Positions 1 through 7,021 of a stretch of DNA of 10,389 bases are shown here, one piece after another (the stretch's first letter is position 1; the number at the start of each line of letters is the position of its first letter). The notes under the pieces were generated by a model, which saw only the letters and a list, made by a program, of their open reading frames with translations, was not told where the DNA came from and searched no databases. Source of the DNA: an uncultured Clostridia bacterium (GTDB taxonomy: Bacteria; Bacillota; Clostridia; Oscillospirales; Ruminococcaceae); assembly GCA_937907305.1 (NCBI GenBank), contig CALERQ010000200.1, positions 1 through 10,389 of the forward strand. Reading direction: 5' to 3'. The translations under genes and the position numbers were made by a program.

Positions 1-1087
1 GGGAGAGCTCCGGGCCGACATAGTTGTAATACTCGCAGCGGGCCAGCTCTTCCTCGCTGGGGTAGGCGGTGGTATCGGCCTTGGTTTCCTCATCCAGCAT
101 CTCGTACACCAGCTTATTGGGGGTGGAGTAGCCGATGGCTTCGGTATTGGCCATACCGACTTCCGGCTCCAGCATGAAGTTGATATACATTTCCGCCAGC
201 TCGCGCTTTTGGCTTTCCACTGGGATGCAGAGGCAATCGGTGAAGATATTGCTGCCCTCCATGGGGATGGAGAAGGCGAGATCGGGGTTATCCTGGATCA
301 TGGTGACGGCATCGCCATTGAAATAGGGCGCGATGGCGGCTTCCTCGCCAATCATCTTATCGAAGATCTCATCGGCCACATAGGCCTGGATGACATTCTT
401 CTGGGCCTTGAGCAGCTCCACGGCGTCATCCACCTGCTCGGTGGATTCGGCATTGATGGGCAGGCCCAGGTACATGAAGGTGAGGCCGAAGGCGTCCTTG
501 GAGTTATTGATCATGAGGATGTTATCCATGTAGGCTTCGCTCCACAAAGCGCCCCAGCTGGCCACGACGGAATCATCCTCGACCAGCTTGGTATTGTAGA
601 TGAGGCCCAGCACGCCCCAGGTATAGGGCACCGAGTACTCATTGGCGGGATCGTAGGACTGATTGAGGTAGAGCTCGTTGATATTCCGGAGATTGGGGAT
701 ATTGGACATATCCAACTTTTGCAGCATGCCCTCCGCGATCATACGGGAGATCATGTAATCGGAGGGAATGACGACATCATAGACCGCGCCGCCGGTTTTC
801 AGCTTGGCGTACATCGATTCATTGGTATCGTAGTTGGAGTAGATGACCCGGATGCCGGTGACTTCCTCAAATGCCTTGTTGACATCCAGCGAGCCATCGG
901 CGCCGTCGGAGATATACTCGCCCCAGTTATACACGCTGATGGAGTAGCCCTTATCCTTGTAGCGGCCGTAGTACTCCATATCCAAAACCGAGGTATCGAT
1001 GCCGGTTTCCTCCGCCAAAGCGGTGACCGGCAGCATCAGGGCAGCCATCATAACGGCCAAAAGGAGGGAAAGGATACGCTTTTTCAT
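1..1087 (-). CDS. potD: Spermidine/putrescine ABC transporter substrate-binding protein PotD (3' end cut off)
   Basis: Extracellular polyamine-binding protein of the PotABCD importer; it captures spermidine or putrescine and delivers it to PotBC. The visible 362 codons start with a signal peptide (MKKR, a hydrophobic stretch, then VTALA before EETG at about residue 25). Typical PotD blocks follow: VYNWGEYISDG (53-63), YDVVIPSDYMI (103-113), PYTWGVLGLIYN (154-165), FNGDAV (256-261), and FTDCLCIP (282-289), where the Asp matches the acidic ligand contact of the family. The end resembles the last part of E. coli PotD, so perhaps 20-30 residues are missing. The start ATG overlaps the potC stop as ATGA, and AAAGGAGG lies 10 nt upstream. 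Oddly, no cysteine lipobox is present, although Gram-positive binding proteins are usually lipoproteins. Some Trp residues of the E. coli aromatic box appear to be Phe here, judged from memory of that sequence, so ligand preference (spermidine or putrescine) is open. Confidence 0.95.
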   Translation of the reverse strand, partial: MKKRILSLLLAVMMAALMLPVTALAEETGIDTSVLDMEYYGRYKDKGYSISVYNWGEYISDGADGSLDVNKAFEEVTGIRVIYSNYDTNESMYAKLKTGGAVYDVVIPSDYMISRMIAEGMLQKLDMSNIPNLRNINELYLNQSYDPANEYSVPYTWGVLGLIYNTKLVEDDSVVASWGALWSEAYMDNILMINNSKDAFGLTFMYLGLPINAESTEQVDDAVELLKAQKNVIQAYVADEIFDKMIGEEAAIAPYFNGDAVTMIQDNPDLAFSIPMEGSNIFTDCLCIPVESQKRELAEMYINFMLEPEVGMANTEAIGYSTPNKLVYEMLDEETKADTTAYPSEEELARCEYYNYVGPELS

Positions 1088-1950
1088 GCTTCGGGTTCCT
1101 CCTTTCGCATCATCTGCTTTTCCTTGCGGGCAGAGTAGTAATTGCTGAGGAGCAGCAGCGCCAGCACCACCACAAAGATAATGGCGGTAAGGGCATTGAT
1201 CTCCGGGCTGACACGCTTGCGGACCATCGAGAAGATGGTAACGGGCAGAGTCTGCGAGGAGGCACTGGACACAAAGTAGCTGATGACGAAGTCATCCAGC
1301 GAATAGGTGAACGCCATGAGGAAGCCGGATACCATGCCGGGCATGATCTCCGGAATGACGACCTTGTAGAAGGCCAGCTTGGGGCTGCAGCCCAGATCCT
1401 GCGCGGCCTCGAAGGTGAAGCGGTCCATCTGACGGAGCTTCGGGAGGATATTGAGGATAACATAGGGCGTGCAGAAGGTAACATGCGCGATGATGAGCGT
1501 CACGAAGCCGAGCTGCATTTCCGGCAGCTGGAGGAACGAAAGCGCGGTGCCGCCGATCCAGGTATTGAACTTCTGGATGCCGTTGCCGAAGGAAACGAAC
1601 AGGAGCAGCATGGAAACACCGGTGACGATCTCCGGATTGAGGATGGGCAGGTAGGTGATGTTCATGACGAGGGACTTGAACCACTTGCGGCGCATGGCAT
1701 AGATGCCGACCGCCGCCATGGTGCCCAGCACCAACGCAATGACTGAGGCCGCCAGCGCGATGATCAGGGTATTGCGCAGCGAGGAAAGGATGAGCTCATT
1801 GTGGAACAGTTCCTTGTACCAATGGAAGGAAAAGCCGGTCCAATTGGCTCGGGATTTGGATTCATTGAAGCTGAACACAATGAGCACGATGATGGGCAGA
1901 TACAGGAATACAAATACCAAACGGGTATAGAGTTTTGCGTACCATTTCAT
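1084..1950 (-). CDS. potC: Spermidine/putrescine ABC transporter permease PotC
   Basis: One of the two channel-forming inner subunits of the polyamine importer, a cytoplasmic-membrane protein of 288 residues, which is usual for the family. Six hydrophobic segments are visible, the first at residues 10-28. The cytoplasmic EAA loop that docks on the ATPase reads EAAQDLGCSPKLAFYKVVIP from residue 181, followed by EIMPG. FTYSLDDFVISYF further on is characteristic of PotC. The start ATG overlaps the potB stop as ATGA, and AGAGGAGGG lies about 8 nt upstream. The stop overlaps the potD start in the same way, so translation of the three genes is probably coupled. PotC is favoured over PotB by gene order and by the LDDF block; the pairing with PotB is clear from context. 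Confidence 0.96.
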   Translation of the reverse strand: MKWYAKLYTRLVFVFLYLPIIVLIVFSFNESKSRANWTGFSFHWYKELFHNELILSSLRNTLIIALAASVIALVLGTMAAVGIYAMRRKWFKSLVMNITYLPILNPEIVTGVSMLLLFVSFGNGIQKFNTWIGGTALSFLQLPEMQLGFVTLIIAHVTFCTPYVILNILPKLRQMDRFTFEAAQDLGCSPKLAFYKVVIPEIMPGMVSGFLMAFTYSLDDFVISYFVSSASSQTLPVTIFSMVRKRVSPEINALTAIIFVVVLALLLLSNYYSARKEKQMMRKEEPEA

Positions 1951-2762
1951 ATGAGCATCCCTCCTCTGTCATCATTGTCCTCAAACTGGTTCATGAGGCT
2001 CATAACAAGCAGGATGAATACCATCAGTACCAGCGAGATGGCGGAACCGAGATTGGGATTGTAGGCATTGCCGAGAAACTGAGTTTCAATGAGGTCACCG
2101 ACCATCATATTGGAGCCGCCGCCCAGCATGCGGGAAATGATGAAGGTGGACACCGACGGTACAAACACCATGGTGATGCCGGTGGTAACGCCGGGCATGG
2201 AAAGGGGCAGCACCACCCGGGTAAAGGTATTCCAGGGGTTGGCGCCGAGATCGCCGGCGGCTTCCAGCGTGTAGGGTTCGATCTTGGTCATGATGGAATA
2301 GAGCGGAATGACCATGAAGGGCAGGTAATTATACACCATGCCCAGCACCACGGCGCCCTGGGTGTAAATCATCTTGAAGGGGCCGATGCCGAAGAACTCC
2401 AGGATGCTATTGATGACGCCGTTATTTTCCAGCAGGGTCATCCAGGCGTAGGTGCGCAGCAGGAAGTTGGTCCACATGGGCAGCATGACCAGCATGACCA
2501 GCGTGCGCTGGTTATTGGCGCTGTAACGGCTCATGATGAAGCCGAGAGGATAGGCAATGACCAGGCAGACCGCCGTGGCAACCAGCGAAAGCCAAATGGA
2601 GCGGACAAACACCGCGGTGTAATCCGAGACCTTGGCGACATTGGCGAAGGTGAACTGGCCATCACTGGTGGAAAGACCGAACACCGCCACCAGGATGAGC
2701 GGTACGACGACAAAAATCACCGACCAGACGATATAGGGAACGGAAGAAAAGCGAAATTTCAT
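1947..2762 (-). CDS. potB: Spermidine/putrescine ABC transporter permease PotB
   Basis: First permease subunit of the polyamine importer, 271 residues, in the cytoplasmic membrane. It has an N-terminal hydrophobic segment (about residues 9-30) and further membrane segments near 55-78, 87-110, 135-158, 192-212 and 238-258. The EAA loop begins at residue 167 (EAAGDLGANPWNTFTRVVLP) and ends SMPG. LPMWTNFLLRTYAW (94-107) is a typical PotB block. The gene begins 4 nt after the potA stop, and its GGAGGA ribosome binding site lies within the last potA codons; its stop overlaps the potC start. It is slightly shorter at the N-terminus than many homologues, but no earlier start with a ribosome site is apparent. 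Confidence 0.96.
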   Translation of the reverse strand: MKFRFSSVPYIVWSVIFVVVPLILVAVFGLSTSDGQFTFANVAKVSDYTAVFVRSIWLSLVATAVCLVIAYPLGFIMSRYSANNQRTLVMLVMLPMWTNFLLRTYAWMTLLENNGVINSILEFFGIGPFKMIYTQGAVVLGMVYNYLPFMVIPLYSIMTKIEPYTLEAAGDLGANPWNTFTRVVLPLSMPGVTTGITMVFVPSVSTFIISRMLGGGSNMMVGDLIETQFLGNAYNPNLGSAISLVLMVFILLVMSLMNQFEDNDDRGGMLI

Positions 2763-2766
2763 GGCT

Positions 2767-3813
2767 TTATTCCTCCGTGCGCTTCATGATATGAATATCC
2801 ATAGGCGCGACATCCATGCCGATGAGGGTACCGGGCTCCACATACTGGGTGGTGTGGATCTTCCACTTGTAGCCCATGGCGTCTACCATGATCTCATAAT
2901 GGACGCCCTTGAAGATGATGGATTCCACAATGCCGGAAATTTTGCCCTTATCGGCGGGAACGATCTTGAAATCCTCCGGGCGGACAACGACCTGAACACG
3001 CTCCTTGGGCTCGAAGCCCTTATCGACGCAGTCGAAGTAATCATTGGCAAATTCTACGAGGAAGTCCTTGTGCATGATGCCATCGATGATATTGCTCTCA
3101 CCGATGAAATCGGCCACGAAGGCATTGCAGGGCTCATTGTAGATATCCTGCGGGGTGCCGATCTGAAGGATGTTGCCATCCCGCATGACGACGACGCGGT
3201 CGGACATGGTGAGCGCTTCTTCCTGATCGTGGGTAACATAGATGAAGGTGATCTCCAATGCCTGCTGGATGCGCTTTAGCTCGATCTGCATCTCCTTGCG
3301 GAGCTTGAGATCCAAAGCGCCGAGGGGTTCATCCAAAAGCAGGACCTTGGGACGATTGACCAGCGCGCGGGCAATGGCCACACGCTGCTGCTGACCGCCG
3401 GAAAGCTGATTGATATGACGCTTATCAAAGCCGGAAAGGCCCACAAGCTTGAGCATTTCCTTGACGCTCTGGCGGCGCTCCTTTTCCGGTACTTTGGCGA
3501 TCTTCAGGCCAAATTCCACATTCTCGTACACATTGAGATGAGGGAACAGCGCATACCGCTGGAACACGGTATTGACCTCGCGCTTGTAGGGGGGCAGGTC
3601 ATTGATGCGGACACCACCAAAAAAAACATCACCCTCCTTGGGTTGGATAAATCCGCCGATGATGCGCAAGGTAGTAGTCTTGCCACAACCGGACGGCCCA
3701 AGAAAAGTAATGAATTCCTTGTCCATGATGTCAAGGTCGATCCCCTTGAGGACCGGCTCGTCATCAAAATCGACTCTGATGCCACGCAGGCTGATCAAAG
3801 CATTTTTGTTCAT
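2767..3813 (-). CDS. potA: Spermidine/putrescine ABC transporter ATP-binding protein PotA
   Basis: Cytoplasmic ATPase that powers the polyamine importer; 348 residues, normal for MOI/CUT1-type importer ATPases. All nucleotide-binding motifs are intact: Walker A GPSGCGKT (39-46), Q-loop Gln85 in VFQRYALFPH, ABC signature LSGGQ (137-141), Walker B VLLLDEP (157-163) followed by LGALD, and switch His195 in YVTHDQEEA. The C-terminal part (about 275-345) is a TOBE regulatory domain, containing VVRPEDFKI. It is the first gene of the operon potABCD. The start is supported by AAAAGGAGGA just upstream. The ribosome site is partly buried in a 10-bp inverted repeat (described separately), suggesting control of translation. 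The Pot assignment over other CUT1-like importers rests mainly on the PotD and permease neighbours. Confidence 0.97.
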   Translation of the reverse strand: MNKNALISLRGIRVDFDDEPVLKGIDLDIMDKEFITFLGPSGCGKTTTLRIIGGFIQPKEGDVFFGGVRINDLPPYKREVNTVFQRYALFPHLNVYENVEFGLKIAKVPEKERRQSVKEMLKLVGLSGFDKRHINQLSGGQQQRVAIARALVNRPKVLLLDEPLGALDLKLRKEMQIELKRIQQALEITFIYVTHDQEEALTMSDRVVVMRDGNILQIGTPQDIYNEPCNAFVADFIGESNIIDGIMHKDFLVEFANDYFDCVDKGFEPKERVQVVVRPEDFKIVPADKGKISGIVESIIFKGVHYEIMVDAMGYKWKIHTTQYVEPGTLIGMDVAPMDIHIMKRTEE

Positions 3814-3820
3814 TTCAACA

Positions 3821-3830
3821 TCCTCCTTTT
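3821..3830 (-). promoter_or_regulatory. potA ribosome binding site, partly inside an inverted repeat
   Basis: AAAAGGAGGA ends 7 nt before the potA ATG and is a near-ideal Shine-Dalgarno site. Its first six bases are also the 3' end of the arm CCGCAAAAGG, which can pair perfectly with CCTTTTGCGG 47 nt upstream. AGGA remains outside the stem. Confidence 0.85.
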
Positions 3831-3891
3831 GCGGTAAATCTGCAGGCCCTCACACCTGCCGCAGCCGCTATTGCACCGTCCCCGCAAAAGG
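3825..3891 (-). promoter_or_regulatory. potA leader hairpin that can mask the ribosome binding site
   Basis: In the minus-strand transcript, CCTTTTGCGG (3891-3882) and CCGCAAAAGG (3834-3825) form a perfect 10-bp stem. The 47 nt between the arms contain a smaller hairpin, GCAGG/CCTGC (3859-3855 with 3846-3842); an alternative is CTGC-GGC with GCC-T-GCAG with one bulged base. A separate short hairpin ACCCC/GGGGT lies upstream at 3918-3902. I do not recognise any known riboswitch consensus (TPP, purine, preQ1, guanidine, SAM, glycine and cobalamin cores are not apparent). The position, directly controlling the first gene of a polyamine uptake operon, suggests a translational switch, but a ligand or protein partner is inference. 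Confidence 0.6.
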
Positions 3892-3982
3892 TTTTTAGGA
3901 TACCCCGAAGATTGGGGTTCTTTCAGATGGGCATATACGAGCCGCCTTTTTATTGAATTGAATGGTCAAAATGACAGATATC

Positions 3983-4010
3983 AATATATCATATTTTGTC
4001 GTAATGTCAA
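3983..4010 (-). promoter_or_regulatory. Predicted sigma-A promoter of the potABCD operon
   Basis: TTGACA (4010-4005, perfect -35) is followed after 16 nt by TATATT (3988-3983, five of six consensus bases). Transcription would begin near 3976, giving a leader of about 160 nt before potA. The surroundings are strongly AT-rich compared with the genes on both sides. Confidence 0.75.
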
Positions 4011-4127
4011 TGCTAAATTTCAAGATTTATTAGAGTTTTTCAGAAAATTTCTGCGTCTTTTGGGCGGAGCTTATGATGAACTCTGAAATGCTCTTGATTT
4101 CTCCCATTTCCTCTGAATTTCTCAATT
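4011..4127. other. AT-rich part of the 314-bp spacer between the flippase gene and potA
   Basis: This part of the gap upstream of the pot promoter contains no convincing terminator for the preceding flippase gene; only a loop-less CAGAAA/TTTCTG inverted repeat near 4040-4055 is visible. Its sole coding potential is the short minus-strand ORF at 4030-4131. Read-through from the flippase gene into potA cannot be excluded. Confidence 0.5.
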
Positions 4128-4131
4128 TCAT
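4030..4131 (-). CDS. Possible 33-residue small protein overlapping the flippase stop codon
   Basis: A short ORF begins with an ATG that overlaps the stop of the flippase gene as ATGA, the same arrangement as potB-potC and potC-potD. It encodes 33 mostly polar residues, beginning MKLRNSEEMGEI and ending QKFSEKL, ending in TAA. No membrane segment or known domain is visible; the middle could form an amphipathic helix. The nearest upstream purine run (GGGGAG) is about 16 nt away, which is too far for a good ribosome site. An internal ATG preceded by AGAGG gives a 25-residue variant, but that spacing is too short. The overlap could be chance, since the region is AT-rich and non-coding in appearance. 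I recognise no family; treat as tentative. Confidence 0.22.
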   Translation of the reverse strand: MKLRNSEEMGEIKSISEFIISSAQKTQKFSEKL

Positions 4132-5666
4132 GTTTTGGGGGATTTTTCTCCCCGCAGCAGCGAAAAAAGCCAGGAAAGCTCCTCTCTTCGCAGCGCCCCG
4201 CAAAGCAACAGCGCAGCCCCGTAGCAGGCCAGATAAAGGAACACCAGCAGCAGAAGAATAAGCGGCTGCCCGGCCCGGGACAGTAGCCCGCCGAAAAGCA
4301 GGCGCAGCAGCCACCATCCCCCAACTGCCGCAGCCGCCGTAAGCAGCCAGCAAAGCGGCTGGAGCCGGAACACCGTGACGCGGGCAAGCCGCGCGGCGCT
4401 GAGAGCAAAGTTGAGGAGCTCGGTGGCGAAGATAGAGAAAAGATAGCCGGTCACTCCATACCGGGGCAGCAACAGCCACACCAGCAGCAGGCCGGTGGCG
4501 GCATCGATGATATTATACCGCATATTGGCACGGTACTCCCCTACCCCCTTCAGCATGCCATCCACAAGGGTATCCATATACATGATGGGCACCAGCGGCG
4601 CTAAAAGACGGATGTATTGCCCAGCGGCAGGCTCGGAATAGATGAGATCGCCCAGGGGCTGGGCAAAGAAAAAGCAGGCCCCGGCGACGGCCATCGAAAA
4701 GAAAAGCCCCAGCCGGTAAAGGCGCTCCAGCATGTAGCCCAGACCCCGCAGCCGCCCCTGTACCTGGGCTTCGGTCAGCTCGGGGACGATGAGATCGGCG
4801 ATGACGGCGATGAGGGCCGCCGGAAACAGCAAAATGGGCAGCGACATGCCCTGGATCACACCATAGGCGGCCAGCGCCGCCTGGGCCCCGCCGCCGAAAA
4901 GGCGAAGCCCCCGCGGGACAAGCAGGTGCTGGGCGGTGCTGAGTGCCGACCGGGCATAGCTGCTGAGAGAAAGCGGCACCGTAATGCGTAAAAGAGATGG
5001 CAGCATGGGGGTGCGGCAGCGGCCCTCCCGGCGAGGGAGGGAGGCAAGCAGCAAAAGCAGCAGCGCCAGGAAGGAAAAGACCTCCGAGGCGAGCATGCCG
5101 AGGGTGAGGGCGCCGCAGGCGTACTCCAGGCCGTAGCCGCCCAGCCGCAGCAGCGCCAAAACGGTGCAGCCGATGCGGATGAGCTGCTCCGAAAGCTGGA
5201 CGAGGGACATTTTGACCGACTGGTGCATGGCAATAAAATAGCCGCCCATGGCACCGGACGCGGCAACAAAGGGCAGGGCGAATGCCAGCACCCGCAGGGA
5301 GAGGATAATGCGGTCATCCCCGACCCAGGCGGCCGCCGCGGGTGCCAGATAATAAAGCAGCAGTAAGGCGGCCATGCCAAAAAAGGCGGCATACCCCATG
5401 GCGCAGCCGGTGGCCCGGCGGATGGCGGCGTCATCGCCGCGGCCGGCCTGCTGGGAGATGAGCCGGGTGGCGGCCAGCCGCACGCCGGAGACCGCCACGG
5501 TGGTGGCAAGGGTATAAACCGACATCACCAGCTGAAAAAGCCCAATGCCCGCGGCACCGATCTTGCCGGCGACATAGACCTGGAACACCAGGGCGATGGT
5601 GCGCATCAGCAGGCTGGTGGCGGTCATGGCGGAGGTATGCAAAAGGAGCTGTTTGGCACGGCGCAT
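4128..5666 (-). CDS. SpoVB/MurJ-type MOP-superfamily flippase (polysaccharide biosynthesis family)
   Basis: Integral membrane protein of 512 residues with about 14 hydrophobic segments, the usual size and layout of MOP/MVF exporters. The N-terminus (MRRAKQLLLHTSAMTATSLLM, then FQVYVAGKIGAAGIGLFQLVMSV) is typical of the SpoVB branch in clostridia, with a small-residue, Gly-rich first helix pair and the VSGVRLAATRLISQ block at about 59-72. Family members flip lipid-linked glycans: MurJ handles lipid II, and SpoVB acts in spore cortex formation. Which substrate this copy handles cannot be told, because clostridia carry several paralogues, so no gene symbol is given. The start is supported by GGGGAG 8 nt upstream. 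It follows the YkvI-like gene after 221 bp containing cloverleaf element A. It is notably GC-rich, and I see no clear terminator after it. Confidence 0.88.
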   Translation of the reverse strand: MRRAKQLLLHTSAMTATSLLMRTIALVFQVYVAGKIGAAGIGLFQLVMSVYTLATTVAVSGVRLAATRLISQQAGRGDDAAIRRATGCAMGYAAFFGMAALLLLYYLAPAAAAWVGDDRIILSLRVLAFALPFVAASGAMGGYFIAMHQSVKMSLVQLSEQLIRIGCTVLALLRLGGYGLEYACGALTLGMLASEVFSFLALLLLLLASLPRREGRCRTPMLPSLLRITVPLSLSSYARSALSTAQHLLVPRGLRLFGGGAQAALAAYGVIQGMSLPILLFPAALIAVIADLIVPELTEAQVQGRLRGLGYMLERLYRLGLFFSMAVAGACFFFAQPLGDLIYSEPAAGQYIRLLAPLVPIMYMDTLVDGMLKGVGEYRANMRYNIIDAATGLLLVWLLLPRYGVTGYLFSIFATELLNFALSAARLARVTVFRLQPLCWLLTAAAAVGGWWLLRLLFGGLLSRAGQPLILLLLVFLYLACYGAALLLCGALRREELSWLFSLLRGEKSPKT

Positions 5667-5754
5667 ATGCGGCTCTCCCCTCCCCCTTTGCAGTATCTCC
5701 TTTTATCTTATGGAGGGATGGCGGGAAATAGACGGGCGAAGGTGGACGGATGGG

Positions 5755-5842
5755 ACGGCCGCAGGCCGTTTCGCCCCTTGGGGCGAAACACACGGGCTTC
5801 GCCCGTGGCGGCGGCGCGGAGCGCCGCCGGGCCTGCGGCCGT
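5755..5842. repeat. Cloverleaf-like intergenic element, copy A
   Basis: A perfect 13-bp outer stem, ACGGCCGCAGGCC (5755-5767) with GGCCTGCGGCCGT (5830-5842), encloses three perfect hairpins placed end to end. Hairpin 1 is GTTTCGCCCC/GGGGCGAAAC (5768-5789, 10 bp, TT between arms). Hairpin 2 is CACGGGC/GCCCGTG (5791-5807, 7 bp, TTC loop). Hairpin 3 is CGGCGGCGC/GCGCCGCCG (5809-5829, 9 bp, GGA loop). Only two single bases (5790, 5808) and the loops are unpaired. It lies between the YkvI-like and flippase genes, with no ORF of its own that I can support. It matches the design of copy B at 7851-7931. Function is unknown: a structured RNA, a REP-like DNA repeat or a small mobile element are all possible. 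Confidence 0.85.
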
Positions 5843-5887
5843 ATCCCGCGGGTGGCAGGAGACCGGCCCAGGGAAAGGCGGCTGCAG

Positions 5888-6949
5888 CTATTTTAGCGAG
5901 CGGAGAGTGAAGCGATGGTGCAGCAACCCCAGCAGGGCCAGCGCACCCAATGCTCCGCAAATGGGGTAAACAGTGCCGATGAGCTTCCCGAAGCCGAAAA
6001 GGCTGCACAGCCATGCGGGGATAGCCAGCAGAAGAACAAAGCTGAAGCGATATTTCGCCACGGCGGAAAAGCGGGCCATGCAGTAATGGCGAAGCGCAAC
6101 GGCGCAGGAAAGTGCAGTGCCGAACATCGCGGCAAAAAGCAGCAGGGCGTAGACGCCATACCAGCCCCTGCCGAGCGTCCCCGCGATGGAAAGCATGGGG
6201 AGCGGCTGGGCAGTGGCGGCGGGGACCGCCTGCATGGTGAGGAAAATGCCCAGTGCAATGGAAATGAGAATAATACAGCCAATCAGCACACCCCGCCAAA
6301 CTGTGCGGCGGGAGCGCAGATCTTTCCCAACGGGGGCCAAAATGCCGATGGAGGAGAAGAGATTATAGCTGACAAAAGAGCCGGCGGCAATGGCCCAGTG
6401 GGAAAGCAGCGGGCTGGCGGATGGAACCGCTGCAATGGTAAGCTGCCAACCGCAGCGGTGCAGGGTAAGCCCACTGACCAACACAGAACAAATAACCAGC
6501 AGCGGCACCACGGCGGAAAAGACATTTACCATGCCGGAGGTACCGGTAAGGGACAGCAGCGAAACCAAAAGGCAGAACGCCGCGCTGCACCAAAGAGCAG
6601 AGGCGCCCAGTATCTGCACGAAGAGCGCCCCGACCCCGGCCGCCATGATGACCAATATCCCGAAGAGGAAAAACAACTGCAATAGCCCCACGGCATCCCG
6701 CAGGAGCGGGATAGAGCGGCGGACCACAAGGGCATCGGTTTGGTCACAGCCGGTGCGCTGCACCAGCCGCAGCAGCAGTACCCCAAAGAAAAAAGAGAGT
6801 GCCGCCGCAAGCAGCAGGCCCGCTATCCCCAGCCAACCAAAGCAGCCGAAAAACTGCCACAGCTCCTGGCCGGAGACATAGCCCGCCCCCAGGTAACAGC
6901 CCGCAAAGGTAAATCCCAGCCGCAGCGCACTTTCTTTCCGTTTCATCAT
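5888..6949 (-). CDS. YkvI-like membrane protein (LeuT-fold, COG3949 type), function unassigned
   Basis: Cytoplasmic-membrane protein of 353 residues with about ten hydrophobic segments. The first segment, FTFAGCYLGAGYVSGQE (about 14-30) followed by WQFFG, is the hallmark of YkvI-family proteins, which resemble amino-acid/cation symporters of the LeuT fold; its glycine break is like the unwound substrate-binding helix of such carriers. A second conserved block, AAGSFVSYNLFSSIGILAPVG, lies near residues 188-208. The family's substrate is not established to my knowledge. The only usable start is the MetMet pair just before helix 1. The sole ribosome-site candidate, GGGGG, lies about 12 nt upstream and is inside a terminator-like hairpin whose T run ends at the ATG. 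It is followed by element A and the flippase gene, perhaps in one transcript. Confidence 0.85.
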   Translation of the reverse strand: MMKRKESALRLGFTFAGCYLGAGYVSGQELWQFFGCFGWLGIAGLLLAAALSFFFGVLLLRLVQRTGCDQTDALVVRRSIPLLRDAVGLLQLFFLFGILVIMAAGVGALFVQILGASALWCSAAFCLLVSLLSLTGTSGMVNVFSAVVPLLVICSVLVSGLTLHRCGWQLTIAAVPSASPLLSHWAIAAGSFVSYNLFSSIGILAPVGKDLRSRRTVWRGVLIGCIILISIALGIFLTMQAVPAATAQPLPMLSIAGTLGRGWYGVYALLLFAAMFGTALSCAVALRHYCMARFSAVAKYRFSFVLLLAIPAWLCSLFGFGKLIGTVYPICGALGALALLGLLHHRFTLRSLK

Positions 6950-6950
6950 A

Positions 6951-6996
6951 AAAAAGGACGCCCCCTATCGTGTAATATACGATATGCGTCCTTTTC
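6951..6996 (-). terminator. Terminator-like hairpin between the ylmH-like and ykvI-like genes
   Basis: AAAAGGACGC (6952-6961) and GCGTCCTTTT (6986-6995) form a perfect 10-bp stem; an inner stem TATCGT/ACGATA (6966-6971 with 6979-6984) tightens the hairpin. On the minus strand the stem is followed by TTTTTT, reaching the ATG of the next gene; on the plus strand it ends in CCTTTTCTTT. It fits a terminator of the ylmH-like gene, whose stop lies 26 nt upstream. Because it also contains the only ribosome-site candidate of the ykvI-like gene, it may act as an attenuator instead. Confidence 0.7.
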
Positions 6997-7021
6997 TTTC
7001 GTATTCATTTTGCTTTTTGTT

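Noticed and set aside
209..1138. Plus-strand ORF of 309 codons opposite potD
   Set aside because: Antisense shadow of PotD, low-complexity Ile/Gly/His/Asp composition, no ribosome site.
1935..2789. Plus-strand ORF of 284 codons opposite potB
   Set aside because: Antisense shadow spanning the potB and potC/potA gene boundaries; His/Gly/Asp-rich with no recognisable domain.
5755..5842. Element A as an ordinary rho-independent terminator
   Set aside because: No T run follows the outer stem on either strand, and the three nested hairpins are not a terminator layout, although it might still hinder transcription.
5915..6685. Plus-strand ORF of 256 codons opposite the ykvI-like gene
   Set aside because: Highly charged Gln/Asn/Gly-rich product typical of the reverse strand of a membrane protein gene; no ribosome site.
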